Shown here piece by piece: positions 9,427 through 17,799 of a stretch of 64,000 nucleotides of DNA. A model generated the notes under the pieces. That model had not been told where the DNA came from, made no database searches, and saw only the letters and a program-made list of their open reading frames with translations. Positions within the stretch are counted from its first letter, which is position 1; the number at the start of each line of letters is the position of its first letter. The stretch is from CAILZL01 sp050181835 (GTDB lineage Bacteria > Pseudomonadota > Gammaproteobacteria > Steroidobacterales > Steroidobacteraceae): NCBI GenBank assembly GCA_050181835.1, contig JBFXCU010000001.1, positions 537,214 to 601,213 of the forward strand, written 5' to 3'. Both the position numbers and the translations under genes were made by a program.

Positions 9427-9898
9427 GACATTTCTCTGCAATAGGAGGGGTTGGTGCTGAATCTTAACTGGATAAGGCGATGTAAGGTACGCGTCTACCT
9501 CTATAGGTGATGGGTGTTGTCGGATGTACTGGTTTAGTCATTGCGTTTGGCGGTACCCGTTTTAGGTGCGGCAACGAGATTGACATTGAATTACGGGTGC
9601 CGGAATAAGCAGATAAACCTTGCCTGCGTGACTCCATTTTTTGAATAGGGCGATCTAAAGTTCAGCAAGCCTCGGCGCTGTCAGATACCCGTACCGTAAA
9701 CTATTTATCTGTCTACACAAATTCAGGTTGTGTTGCGGTAGTAAACAAATTGTGGGTGGTACGTAACATCGCCTTGCAGGTACAGTAGCGGCATTAAGCT
9801 GGATGCCGCCAAAATCGCTATTCAGCATTTTGTAGTGAAATTGCGTGCAAGCGCAACGCAGCAGTCTGAGTAAGAACCCCGCATCATGAGGTATTAAG
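9427..9898. other. Intergenic region upstream of frmA
   Basis: About 470 bases between divergent genes, expected to hold the promoters of the thioredoxin-like gene and of frmAB. GAGG seven bases before the frmA ATG is a clear ribosome binding site. No frmR-like regulator gene and no convincing operator were found. Confidence 0.5.
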
Positions 9899-11008
9899 AT
9901 GGATGTAAAAGCAGCAGTGGCCTGGCAAGCAGGTGCGCCCTTGACGATTGAAACCGTGCAGTTGCAAGGGCCGCAGGCTGGTGAGGTACTGGTAGAGATC
10001 AAGGCTACGGGTATTTGTCACACCGATGAGTTCACCCGTTCCGGCGCCGACCCAGAAGGTTTGTTTCCGGTGATTTTTGGTCATGAAGGCGCGGGCGTCG
10101 TCGTTGAAGTTGGTGCAGGGGTGAGATCATTAAAAAAAGGCGATCATGTTATTCCGCTGTACACCCCCGAATGTCGCGAGTGCAAATCTTGCACTTCACA
10201 GAAGACCAATCTGTGCACCGCCATTCGCAGCACGCAAGGCCAGGGCGTGATGCCTGATGGTAGCAGTCGCTTCTCCATTAATGGACAGAAGATCCATCAC
10301 TACATGGGGTGTTCCACCTTCGCTAATTACACAGTACTGCCAGAAATCGCACTGGCGAAAATTCGTGAGGATGCGCCCTTCGACAAGGTGTGCTACATCG
10401 GTTGCGGAGTAACTACCGGTATTGGCGCAGTGATCAACACTGCCAAAGTCGAGCCCGGCGCGAACGTTGTGATATTCGGTCTGGGTGGCATCGGCCTTAA
10501 CGTGATTCAAGGCGCACGTATTGCGGGTGCCAACATGATTATTGGTGTCGATATCAATCCGGGTCGTAAAGCACTCGCCGAAAAATTCGGCATGACACAC
10601 TTTGTGAATCCGAAAGAGGTGAAAGGTGATCTGGTACCCTATCTGGTGAACCTGACTAACGGTGGCGCGGATTACAGTTTTGAATGCGTGGGTAATGTTG
10701 ATCTCATGCGTGCGGCGCTGGAATGTTGTCATCGTGGCTGGGGCGAATCCATCATTATTGGTGTTGCGGGCGCTGGTCAGGAAATCAAGACTCGACCATT
10801 TCAATTAGTTACCGGTCGTGTCTGGAAAGGCACAGCCTTTGGTGGCGTACGCGGTCGTACTGAGGTGCCGAAGATCGTTGACTGGTACATGGATGGCAAG
10901 ATCAACATTGATGATCTGATTACCCATGTCATGCCGTTGGAGAAAATCAATACTGCATTTGATTTGATGCACAGTGGCGAATCTATTCGCAGTGTCGTTG
11001 TCTACTAG
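9899..11008 (+). CDS. frmA: S-(hydroxymethyl)glutathione dehydrogenase (class III alcohol dehydrogenase)
   Basis: Zinc-dependent NAD+ enzyme that oxidises the formaldehyde-glutathione adduct to S-formylglutathione; the family also reduces S-nitrosoglutathione. The 369-residue length is typical. Visible are the catalytic zinc site (Cys-His in GICHTDEFT, then GHEGAGVV), the structural zinc cluster (PECRECKSC followed by TNLC), the Rossmann motif FGLGGIGLNV, and the family hallmark TAFGGVRGR near the C terminus. It is followed after 3 bases by frmB, so the two form an operon for formaldehyde detoxification. Confidence 0.96.
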   Translation: MDVKAAVAWQAGAPLTIETVQLQGPQAGEVLVEIKATGICHTDEFTRSGADPEGLFPVIFGHEGAGVVVEVGAGVRSLKKGDHVIPLYTPECRECKSCTSQKTNLCTAIRSTQGQGVMPDGSSRFSINGQKIHHYMGCSTFANYTVLPEIALAKIREDAPFDKVCYIGCGVTTGIGAVINTAKVEPGANVVIFGLGGIGLNVIQGARIAGANMIIGVDINPGRKALAEKFGMTHFVNPKEVKGDLVPYLVNLTNGGADYSFECVGNVDLMRAALECCHRGWGESIIIGVAGAGQEIKTRPFQLVTGRVWKGTAFGGVRGRTEVPKIVDWYMDGKINIDDLITHVMPLEKINTAFDLMHSGESIRSVVVY

Positions 11009-11011
11009 CTT

Positions 11012-11875
11012 ATGCCTAAGACCCCACTCAAATGCGTTAGTCAGCACGCTTGCTTCGGTGGCCATGTTGGTTTTTATCAGCATGCTGCCAGCAGCACTAA
11101 CTGTGTAATGAAGTTTTCCGTATTCACGCCGCCTCAGGCGGCACATGGCAAGGTGCCGGTACTGTATTACTTGGCTGGTCTTACCTGCACTGAAGAAACC
11201 TTCATGATAAAAGCGGGTGCGCAGCGTGTCGCAGCAGAGCTCGGCTTGATGTTGGTAGCACCGGATGCCAGTCCGCGTGGAGTGCCATTACCCGGCGACA
11301 GTGACAACTGGGATTTTGGCGTGGGTGCCGGGTTTTATGTGGACGCCACTGAGCAACCTTGGTTGCAGCATTATCGTATGTATTCGTACACCACCGTTGA
11401 GTTGCCGCAGATCATTGCCAGCAACTTTATGGCTGATATGCAGCGGCAAGGTATCTTCGGCCACTCCATGGGTGGCCATGGTGCGTTAACTATTGGATTG
11501 AAAAATCCAGAACAATATCGCTCTATCTCCGCATTTGCGCCGATTGTTGCGCCAATGCACTGTCCGTGGGGCGCCAACGCATTTACGGGTTATCTGGGCG
11601 ATGATAAAACCACTTGGCAGCCATACGATGCCACTTGGTTAATGTCACAGGTTGGTAGTGGCAATGCGAAAACGCCAATTCTGATTGATCAAGGCTTGAG
11701 TGATCAGTTTCTGGATTCGCAACTACAGCCACAGTTGTTTGAAGCAGCCTGTCAGCAGGCAGGTTACCCACTAGTATTACGTCGCCACGCAGGGTATGAC
11801 CATGGCTACTACTTCATCAGTAGTTTTGTTGAAGATCATCTGCGTCATCATGCGCGCCTGCTAGCTATGTCGTAA
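11012..11875 (+). CDS. frmB: S-formylglutathione hydrolase
   Basis: Alpha/beta-hydrolase of 287 residues that splits S-formylglutathione into formate and glutathione, the step after FrmA. The nucleophile elbow is GHSMGGHGA with Ser152; the acid lies in IDQGLSDQFL and the base in GYDHGYYF. The esterase-D family pattern YYLAGLTCTEETF is present near residue 52. It begins 3 bases after frmA and probably shares its transcript. No formate dehydrogenase gene is seen nearby. Confidence 0.95.
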   Translation: MPKTPLKCVSQHACFGGHVGFYQHAASSTNCVMKFSVFTPPQAAHGKVPVLYYLAGLTCTEETFMIKAGAQRVAAELGLMLVAPDASPRGVPLPGDSDNWDFGVGAGFYVDATEQPWLQHYRMYSYTTVELPQIIASNFMADMQRQGIFGHSMGGHGALTIGLKNPEQYRSISAFAPIVAPMHCPWGANAFTGYLGDDKTTWQPYDATWLMSQVGSGNAKTPILIDQGLSDQFLDSQLQPQLFEAACQQAGYPLVLRRHAGYDHGYYFISSFVEDHLRHHARLLAMS

Positions 11876-11955
11876 CTTTAACCCAACCGTAATTCTAGTG
11901 AAATCTGTGTGCACTGTAATGCCCACGGTCTCAACACCTATCGTGAGGATTACCA

Positions 11956-13521
11956 ATGAATACACAGCGTTTGATTCACGCAACGATTGCCATAGTACTA
12001 GCCGCCGCTGCACCCGCCATGGCCGAAGTCAATACCGGCCCGAGTAGTTCGCAGTCACCCTATGTCACGCCCACTGCTGATGGTTGGTCAGTGGTATCAC
12101 TGCTAACAGTCGGCGATTCACCGAGCAACGTAACCTATCCCATGGTGGGCATTCCAGATGGTCTGGGTGCACTGCCCGGACGATTCACCAGCGAAGGTCG
12201 GTATCTGTGGGACCGACGCTATATGACTGTGCTGATGGATCATGAATTGACATCGACGGCGGGAACAGTGCGAGCGCATGGCCAAACTGGCGCGTTTGTT
12301 TCGCAATGGACCATCAATGTAAATACCCTCGAAGTTGAAGATGGCGCTGATCTGATCCAGCGAGTTTATACTTGGGACAATAACGGCTGGACCGATACTA
12401 CCGGCACAACGGCATTTAGTCGTTTATGTTCTGCTAACTATCCCGGCATCAAAGCCTTTTACAATCGACGTAGCGGCAAGGGTTACGCTGGCGCAATCTT
12501 CATGAACGGTGAGGAGACCGGCAGCGAAGGCCGCGCGTTTGCGCATGTTGTTGCGGGTAGCGAGCGTGGTAATACTTATCAGCTACCACATTTGGGTCGA
12601 TTCTCTTGGGAGAATTCGTTGGCACATCCCGACAGCGGCGATAAAACCATCGTTGTTGGCACTGATGATTCTACGCCCGGTCAGATATATGTCTATGTGG
12701 GTGAAAAGCAGCGTAGTGGTAATGCCGTAGAGCGCGCGGGACTCTCAAACGGTAAGTTATTCGGTGTAAAGATCAGCGATGGCGGCAGCAACTATGGAGG
12801 TGCTGCGGTGCCGCGCGAAAATGCCGGTGCACTGAATGGTAGTTTCACACTGGTTGATCTCAGTGACGTTGCAACCGGCACTGGTGCTGCTTTGCAGGTA
12901 GCCAGCGTATCGCGCAGCGTGACCGAGTTCGCCCGCCCTGAAGATGGCGCTTGGGATACTAAACGCGAAAAAGATTTTTACTTTGTTACTACCGGCGCAA
13001 CAGTAGATGGTACGACGCAGACTGCGCGCTTGTACCGGCTGCGTCTGAATAGCCTCAAAAATCCAACCAGTGGCCAGATTGATTTGATCACCGACAGTGC
13101 TTCAATGATCGGCCCCGATGGGCAGACAGCTCGTTCGTTCGACAACATCACTGTAGACAACAAGGGCAATGTGATCGTGCAGGAAGATCCAGGCAATAGC
13201 CCCTACATTGCCAAGACTTGGCAGATTGATCCTGATACGGGAGCAGCCTTGGAAATTCTGCAATCGGACGCCTCACGCTTTGTAACCGGTGGTGGCGCAT
13301 TCCTGACTCAAGACGAAGAAAATTCCGGAGTCATTGAAGTAACTGACTTGGTATCGGAAGCGCACTGGGCTGCAAAGGATCGGCGCTATTTTCTGGCTGA
13401 TATGCAGGCTCACTATGCCAATGGCCCAGAACTCATAGAAGGCGGACAGTTGTATCTGATCGAGTCTGATCGCCAACGTAATCGTGAGGACCATCGTGAT
13501 GATGACCGCGATCATCGCTAG
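11956..13521 (+). CDS. Secreted PhoX-like / DUF839 protein
   Basis: 521 residues with a clear signal peptide (cleavage near PAMA). Blade-like motifs such as FYFVTTGAT and FDNITVDNKGNVIVQED match the DUF839/PhoX propeller family, which includes calcium-dependent alkaline phosphatases. MNGEETGSEGRAF and VLMDHELTS are also typical. Because classic PhoX has a Tat signal and this one has a plain Sec-type leader without twin arginine, a phosphatase role is uncertain. The last 20 residues are an Arg/Asp/His-rich tail. Stands alone, about 80 bases after frmB, and is followed by an intrinsic terminator. Confidence 0.75.
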   Translation: MNTQRLIHATIAIVLAAAAPAMAEVNTGPSSSQSPYVTPTADGWSVVSLLTVGDSPSNVTYPMVGIPDGLGALPGRFTSEGRYLWDRRYMTVLMDHELTSTAGTVRAHGQTGAFVSQWTINVNTLEVEDGADLIQRVYTWDNNGWTDTTGTTAFSRLCSANYPGIKAFYNRRSGKGYAGAIFMNGEETGSEGRAFAHVVAGSERGNTYQLPHLGRFSWENSLAHPDSGDKTIVVGTDDSTPGQIYVYVGEKQRSGNAVERAGLSNGKLFGVKISDGGSNYGGAAVPRENAGALNGSFTLVDLSDVATGTGAALQVASVSRSVTEFARPEDGAWDTKREKDFYFVTTGATVDGTTQTARLYRLRLNSLKNPTSGQIDLITDSASMIGPDGQTARSFDNITVDNKGNVIVQEDPGNSPYIAKTWQIDPDTGAALEILQSDASRFVTGGGAFLTQDEENSGVIEVTDLVSEAHWAAKDRRYFLADMQAHYANGPELIEGGQLYLIESDRQRNREDHRDDDRDHR

Positions 13522-13605
13522 GGTGAAATCAATGATAGTGAGGAGCAGCACGACTGATCTATGCTGAGCACTCACGCTGAGCAACAGAGTTAAGGGATGA
13601 TCTCG

Positions 13606-13632
13606 GGGCCGGGCGCAAACTTGGCCCTTTTT
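13606..13632 (+). terminator. Intrinsic terminator after the PhoX-like gene
   Basis: GGGCC pairs with GGCCC across a 12-base loop and is followed by five T residues. It lies about 85 bases after the stop codon, between two convergent genes. Confidence 0.65.
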
Positions 13633-13647
13633 ATTGAATGTAGCACG

Positions 13648-14163
13648 TTATAGATCGCTGTAGAATCGCCCGGCATCAACTAGGTGCGAACTATAGTAAA
13701 GATCATCCAGCGTGCGCAGCTCGATCAGCTTGCCCGAGCTGGGCGCATGTACAAAGCGGTTTTCGCCCACGTAGACGCCGACATGCGAAACGCGCCTATT
13801 CTTGGTAGTGGCGAAAAACACCAGATCGCCGGGGTGCAGCGCAGATTTGTCCACACTCGTCGCCGCGCGCTGTTGGTCTGCTGCAGTGCGCGGGACCATG
13901 ATGCCAAGCGCATCATGAATGTAGTAAACCAAGCCGCTGCAATCAAAGCCTTGCAGGTCGGCACCGCCATAAATGTACGGCTTGCCCACCAGTGCCAGTG
14001 CTCGCAGCGCGATTTCTTCGCCATCCACGCTTTCTCTATGTGCGGGGATGGCCACGGAGTCGGCTACATCACTGGGTTGCGTATATGGGATGCTGCTGCA
14101 GGCTGTAGCTAACATGCTCATAACCAACAGTGGTGCGATGCGATTTCGCGGTGACTTTGGCAT
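13648..14163 (-). CDS. NlpC/P60 family lipoprotein, Spr-like peptidoglycan endopeptidase
   Basis: About 171 residues. A lipoprotein signal peptide ends in LATAC. The NlpC/P60 catalytic triad is complete: Cys in FDCSG (about residue 75), His in HVGVYVG (about 127) and His in FVHAPSSG (about 139). Enzymes of this group cleave peptide cross-links or stem peptides in murein; the lipid anchor would hold it at a periplasmic membrane face. A TTG codon directly precedes the ATG at 14163; the ATG with GAGG seven bases upstream is preferred. Divergent from the M28-like gene. Confidence 0.92.
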   Translation of the reverse strand: MPKSPRNRIAPLLVMSMLATACSSIPYTQPSDVADSVAIPAHRESVDGEEIALRALALVGKPYIYGGADLQGFDCSGLVYYIHDALGIMVPRTAADQQRAATSVDKSALHPGDLVFFATTKNRRVSHVGVYVGENRFVHAPSSGKLIELRTLDDLYYSSHLVDAGRFYSDL

Positions 14164-14258
14164 CAATTAACCTCGGTGGTTCGATAATGATAACGAACGC
14201 TACCCTGCGTGCGTGTACTGGTCTAGCATTACCGACTGATTACCAGCTTGGATCTCCG

Positions 14259-15965
14259 ATGCGCTCTGTGTTGTTAAATTCATTTTATATGTATCAGGCC
14301 ACTCTGTTGCCATGCGTTCTTGCCCTGAGTTCGAGTGTTACCCACGCGCAAGAAGCGACGCAGACGCCAGCAGCGGTCACTGAACTGCCTAGAGTGATCG
14401 CCATTCCAACGCTGAATGCGCAAGCCATTTACGCTCATGCGGAATTTCTGAGTAGCGATTTATTGGAAGGTCGGGCAACCGGTTCACCTGGTTACGCCAT
14501 GGCGGCGGCCTATGTGTCAGCGCAATTTCGTCAGTATGGGCTGGCACCCGCGGCGGATGCGAACACTTATCTACGTGCAGTCCCCTTGGTTGAGGCAACC
14601 GTGGTGTTGCCGGGGTCATCAGCAGTCTTGCGTCGCGACGGGGTCAACATAGCGTTTGATTTCAGCAAGGACTACCTGCCTTCGGCCAATTTCTTTAATG
14701 CCAGTAGCAGCGTTACCGCACCACTGATGTTTGCTGGTTATGGTATTGAGGCACCAGAGTACAAGTACAACGATCTGGCTGAACTGGATTTGCAGGGCAA
14801 AATTGCAGTGGTGCTGGAAGGTGCGCCAGAGCGACTGACGGCTGAAGTAAGCAATTACTATGGTAGGCCGACCACCAAATATGCAAGCTTGGCAAAAGCC
14901 GGTGCCATTGGTGTGATTGAAATTCATCCTGCTGCCGATAAGAGCAATGAGGAAGTACCCAATAGCTGGGAGCGTGCCGCTGCAATGAGCTGGGTCTCGC
15001 AGATGCGTCGTTTGACTGCAGACGGCCAGCCAGAAGAACGATTCCCAGAACTCAAACTCAAGTTCCGCTTCAATGCCGCTGCGGCCGCGCAGCTCTTTAC
15101 CAGTAATGGTCATTCGTTTGAGCAGGCTCTACAGGCTGCCAAGGCGAGCCAGCCACAGGGGTTTGCCTTGCCCGGTGCGATCACGCTTAGCACTACAACT
15201 GGAATCCGACGTACAGAAAGTAATAACGTCCTCGGGATCGTTCGCGGCAGTGATCCGCGCTTGCAGCAGGAATATATTTTGGTGGCCGCCAATCTGGACG
15301 GATTGGGTCGTGGTGCAGCATTCAATGGTGACAACATCTATAACAGCTTGCAGCGCAATGCTGTGGGTGTCGCGATGATGCTGGAGATGGCGCGCGCAGT
15401 GGCGACGTTACCTGTCAAACCCAAGCGGTCGATTCTGTTTGCCGCATTGACTGCAGGTGAAAAGGAGGCTCAAGGTCTGAAGGCGCTGCTGGCAGACGGC
15501 CCGATTCGCAATATCGTCGCCAGTATAGTCATTGATACGCCTATGCCGGTGGCGCGTACCAGCGATGTCATTACAATAGGCGCGGATCAATCCAGTGTTG
15601 GCAACCCTTTGGTGAGCGCTGCGCAGCAATTGAATTTGCGCTTGGTCCGCAGCGATGAGCCGGATAATTCTGTGTTAATGGATTCGTTAGCGCCGCTGCT
15701 CCGCGCGGGTATTCCCGCTTTGGCACTGCGCAGCGGTAATCGTGCTCGCGACAGCCGCGTTAATGTGGCAAGTACCAAACGCACTTGGTTACAGCAGCAC
15801 ATCACCCAAGTTTCTGACGACTTGAACAATGTACCGCTGGATGTGAGTGCTACGCGTGAGCTGACCAGCTTGAACCTAGCGACCCTGCTGGAACTTGCAA
15901 ATGATACTGATCGGCCTGTCTGGTATCGCAGCAGCCTTGCTTACCGCAAGCTGACGCGCGAATAG
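14259..15965 (+). CDS. Exported M28-fold protein with PA domain; zinc site degenerate
   Basis: About 568 residues. A signal peptide ends at THAQ, followed by the N-terminal part of an M28 peptidase, an inserted PA-type segment (around 160-250) and the C-terminal half of the M28 domain. The key residues of the family are mostly missing: the first His of AHxD is Asn345 (AANLD), the bridging Asp before the conserved Asn is Arg366 (QRN), the general-base Glu of the EE pair is Gly (AGEKEAQG), and no C-terminal His ligand is evident. The Asp equivalent in VIDT and the second Glu are kept. It is therefore probably not an active zinc aminopeptidase. The frame opens at 14130 and an ATG at 14187 is possible; 14259 gives the clearest signal peptide. 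Confidence 0.8.
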   Translation: MRSVLLNSFYMYQATLLPCVLALSSSVTHAQEATQTPAAVTELPRVIAIPTLNAQAIYAHAEFLSSDLLEGRATGSPGYAMAAAYVSAQFRQYGLAPAADANTYLRAVPLVEATVVLPGSSAVLRRDGVNIAFDFSKDYLPSANFFNASSSVTAPLMFAGYGIEAPEYKYNDLAELDLQGKIAVVLEGAPERLTAEVSNYYGRPTTKYASLAKAGAIGVIEIHPAADKSNEEVPNSWERAAAMSWVSQMRRLTADGQPEERFPELKLKFRFNAAAAAQLFTSNGHSFEQALQAAKASQPQGFALPGAITLSTTTGIRRTESNNVLGIVRGSDPRLQQEYILVAANLDGLGRGAAFNGDNIYNSLQRNAVGVAMMLEMARAVATLPVKPKRSILFAALTAGEKEAQGLKALLADGPIRNIVASIVIDTPMPVARTSDVITIGADQSSVGNPLVSAAQQLNLRLVRSDEPDNSVLMDSLAPLLRAGIPALALRSGNRARDSRVNVASTKRTWLQQHITQVSDDLNNVPLDVSATRELTSLNLATLLELANDTDRPVWYRSSLAYRKLTRE

Positions 15966-15977
15966 TGTGCGCCACAG

Positions 15978-16003
15978 CCCTGATGCATCGGGGTTATTTT
16001 ATT
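15978..16003 (+). terminator. Intrinsic terminator after the M28-like gene
   Basis: CCCTGA and TCGGGG (one G-T pair) flank a TGCA loop and are followed by TTATTTTATT. It starts 13 bases after the stop codon and overlaps the last codons of the convergent dsbC gene. Confidence 0.6.
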
Positions 16004-16740
16004 GCGCTGAATTCTGCTTCAAGTCGTTGCTTGTCGATCGCGCCCGGAATCCGATGGCCGTCGGTAAAGAAGATAGTGGGTGTGCCATTAATTTTGAGCT
16101 TTTCGCCCAACCTTACTGTTGTAGCTACCTGGTCGGTCTTGCACTCTATCGCTGCTGGTTGTTGCTTGTTCACCATCCATGCGGTCCACGTGGAGGCGCG
16201 ATCTGGCGAGCACCAGATATTTTTTGCCGTGTTAGTCGCGCCTGGGTGAATGCTTTCCAGCGGATATAGAAAGGTGTACACAGTGATATTGGTCATGTCC
16301 TGTAAGGTCTGTTCAAGGCGAACGCAGTAAGGACAGTGTGGATCGGAAAACACGGCAATCTTGCGGCTGCCATCCCCTTTTACATGCTTGATGGCCAGAT
16401 TCAACGGCAACTCGTTGAATTCAACCTTGGACAATTCATTCCAGCGTTTGGCCGTCAAGTCAGTGCGGGTTTTGGTATCCATTACCTGGCCGTAGAAAAG
16501 GTAATCACCGCTGCTGTCGACATAGAACATTTCGTCTGCAGTAATGACTTCGTACAACCAGGGCCATTGCGATGGCTGCACTTTTTCAATCATTACTTTG
16601 GCAGGCAGGCGTGCTTGGAGTGTTTTCAGGATACGGGCCGACTCATCATTGGTTACAGGCGCCGTAGATTGCGCAGTGGCCGCAGGGGCCAAGGAAATCG
16701 TCAGTAACGCACCCAATATTCCACTCATGACTTTATTCAC
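15994..16740 (-). CDS. dsbC: Thiol:disulfide isomerase, DsbC family
   Basis: Periplasmic protein of about 248 residues that reshuffles wrong disulfide bonds. After the signal peptide comes an N-terminal dimerisation domain with the FYVDSSGDYLFYGQV pattern, then a thioredoxin domain with the CPYC active site in FSDPHCPYC and the cis-Pro loop NGTPTIFF. A second cysteine pair (IWCSPD, IECKTD) matches the structural disulfide of DsbC. The frame opens with a TTG at 16788; I chose the GTG at 16740 because AAGGCGG lies six bases upstream and it supplies a lysine for the signal peptide n-region. An ATG at 16728 is an alternative. No dsbD is nearby. Confidence 0.9.
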   Translation of the reverse strand: MNKVMSGILGALLTISLAPAATAQSTAPVTNDESARILKTLQARLPAKVMIEKVQPSQWPWLYEVITADEMFYVDSSGDYLFYGQVMDTKTRTDLTAKRWNELSKVEFNELPLNLAIKHVKGDGSRKIAVFSDPHCPYCVRLEQTLQDMTNITVYTFLYPLESIHPGATNTAKNIWCSPDRASTWTAWMVNKQQPAAIECKTDQVATTVRLGEKLKINGTPTIFFTDGHRIPGAIDKQRLEAEFSAIK

Positions 16741-17012
16741 AAATAACCGCCTTGCATTGGTGTTTGATTCGAACCGTTCAGAACTCAAAAGAAAAAACAG
16801 TCTCAGTATTGTGTGCTGAGAAGGCCGCTTGTCGCGATGCTGGCTGAATCATAACCACAACCAGCTGGCCTAGAGGTGAATAACTTTAAGGACTGCCGCT
16901 AACTCAAGCTGTGACTTGAGGGTGACGTGCTACGGCTGCGAAGAGCAGCATGCGCTAGTGCGTAAAAGCAACGCTTGTCGTGTTGGGGTAGCAGAGAATT
17001 GGCGACGAAGCT

Positions 17013-17036
17013 AAATAGCTGTATTTGCAGCTATTT
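17013..17036. repeat. Perfect 9-bp hairpin
   Basis: AAATAGCTG and CAGCTATTT flank a 6-base loop. It is one of several hairpins in the gene-free stretch 16741-17367; others are CTCAAG/CTTGAG near 16910-16920 and GCTGC/GCAGC near 16935-16950. Confidence 0.5.
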
Positions 17037-17051
17037 GTGATCTGCGGCGTA

Positions 17052-17070
17052 TGTAAAAAAATTGTTTACA
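17052..17070 (+). promoter_or_regulatory. Palindrome resembling a GacA box upstream of the candidate RNA
   Basis: TGTAAA and TTTACA are separated by 7 bases. The GacA/UvrY upstream box in other gammaproteobacteria is TGTAAG-N6-CTTACA, so the arms match 5 of 6 on each side and the spacer is one base longer. The right arm could also act as a -35 (TTTACA) with TAGTCT 17 bases later. Confidence 0.3.
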
Positions 17071-17099
17071 AACCGTGATTGTGCCCGTAGTCTCTCAAA

Positions 17100-17306
17100 C
17101 CAGACAGCGGAGATACGGGGATTGTTGCAGCAAAAGCTGCACAAAATAGGGGGAAAAGCCGAAAGGCTGACGATGATCGAGGGATCGGCACGTAGTTTGC
17201 GGGAGAGGAATAACCTAGGGCTGTAGTATAAAAAACACACCCGGCCCATTCGAGCAGTAGAAAATAAAAACAACGTTAAAGGAGCCCCGCGTAGGGGCTT
17301 TTTTTT
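17100..17306 (+). ncRNA. Candidate small RNA ending in an intrinsic terminator
   Basis: A strong plus-strand terminator at 17283-17306 has no plus-strand gene before it closer than the M28-like gene, which ends at 15965 with its own terminator and with antisense dsbC in between. Some transcript should therefore start in this gap. The stretch holds TGCAGC-AAAA-GCTGCA and AGCC-GAAA-GGCT hairpins and seven GGA triplets between 17109 and 17283, which is reminiscent of Csr/Rsm decoy RNAs. A 17-codon frame (17173-17226) with AAGG seven bases upstream could instead make it a leader or small mRNA. The 5' end is a guess. No match to 6S, SRP, RNase P or tmRNA patterns was seen. Confidence 0.35.
17283..17306 (+). 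terminator. Strong intrinsic terminator
   Basis: AGCCCC and GGGGCT flank a 5-base loop and run into eight T residues. On the opposite strand the hairpin has no T tract, so the direction is clear. It lies about 60 bases before the osmC-like gene. Confidence 0.88.
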
Positions 17307-17367
17307 CGCCTGCAGGATTTGCAACTGCTAACCTCAGCTACTTTACGGGTGCGAGTGAGATAGGTGC

Positions 17368-17799
17368 ATGAAGACGCGGGTGAAGTGGGTAGAGGGCATG
17401 ATGTTTGTCGGCGAGACCGGCTCTGGGCATGCGGTGGTCATGGATGGTTCGCCGGATATTGGCGGCCGCAACCTTGGCCCACGCCCGATGGAAATGCTGT
17501 TGCTTGGCTTGGGTGGGTGTAGCGCGATAGATGTGGTGCTGATTCTCAAGCGGGGTCGCGTCGCTGTGACCGATTGCGAAGTGGAGATCGACGCCGAGCG
17601 CGCAGACACCGATCCCAAGGTGTTTAGTCAAATTAAATTGCACTACATTGTCACTGGCAGCCAGTTAGACCCAAACAAGGTAGCGCGCGCGATCAAGCTA
17701 TCTGCAGAAAAATATTGTTCCGCGTCGGCGATGCTGGGGGCGCTAGCAAGCATCAGCCATGATTTCGAGTTGCGCGACGCGGTGGTAGTCAGTGCATGA
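17368..17799 (+). CDS. OsmC/Ohr family protein, YhfA-like
   Basis: 143 residues. The OsmC fold is shown by NLGPRPMEMLLLGLGGCSAID with Cys51 and by a second cysteine, Cys117, in KYCSASAML. Members with both cysteines reduce organic hydroperoxides with thiols; the YhfA subgroup is less well characterised. The stop overlaps the start of the MFS gene by 4 bp, and the LysR gene overlaps the end of that, so the three are probably one operon. Confidence 0.88.
   Translation: MKTRVKWVEGMMFVGETGSGHAVVMDGSPDIGGRNLGPRPMEMLLLGLGGCSAIDVVLILKRGRVAVTDCEVEIDAERADTDPKVFSQIKLHYIVTGSQLDPNKVARAIKLSAEKYCSASAMLGALASISHDFELRDAVVVSA

Noticed and set aside
10196..10804. Long minus-strand frame opposite frmA
   Set aside because: Shadow of the strongly coding frmA frame; no family match.
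17052..17306. 6S RNA, SRP RNA, RNase P RNA or a riboswitch
   Set aside because: None of the conserved sequence blocks of these RNAs that I could recall are present; left as an unclassified candidate RNA.
17031..17324. 97-codon minus-strand frame through the hairpin-rich gap
   Set aside because: Its codons run through the terminator and hairpins; composition is not protein-like.
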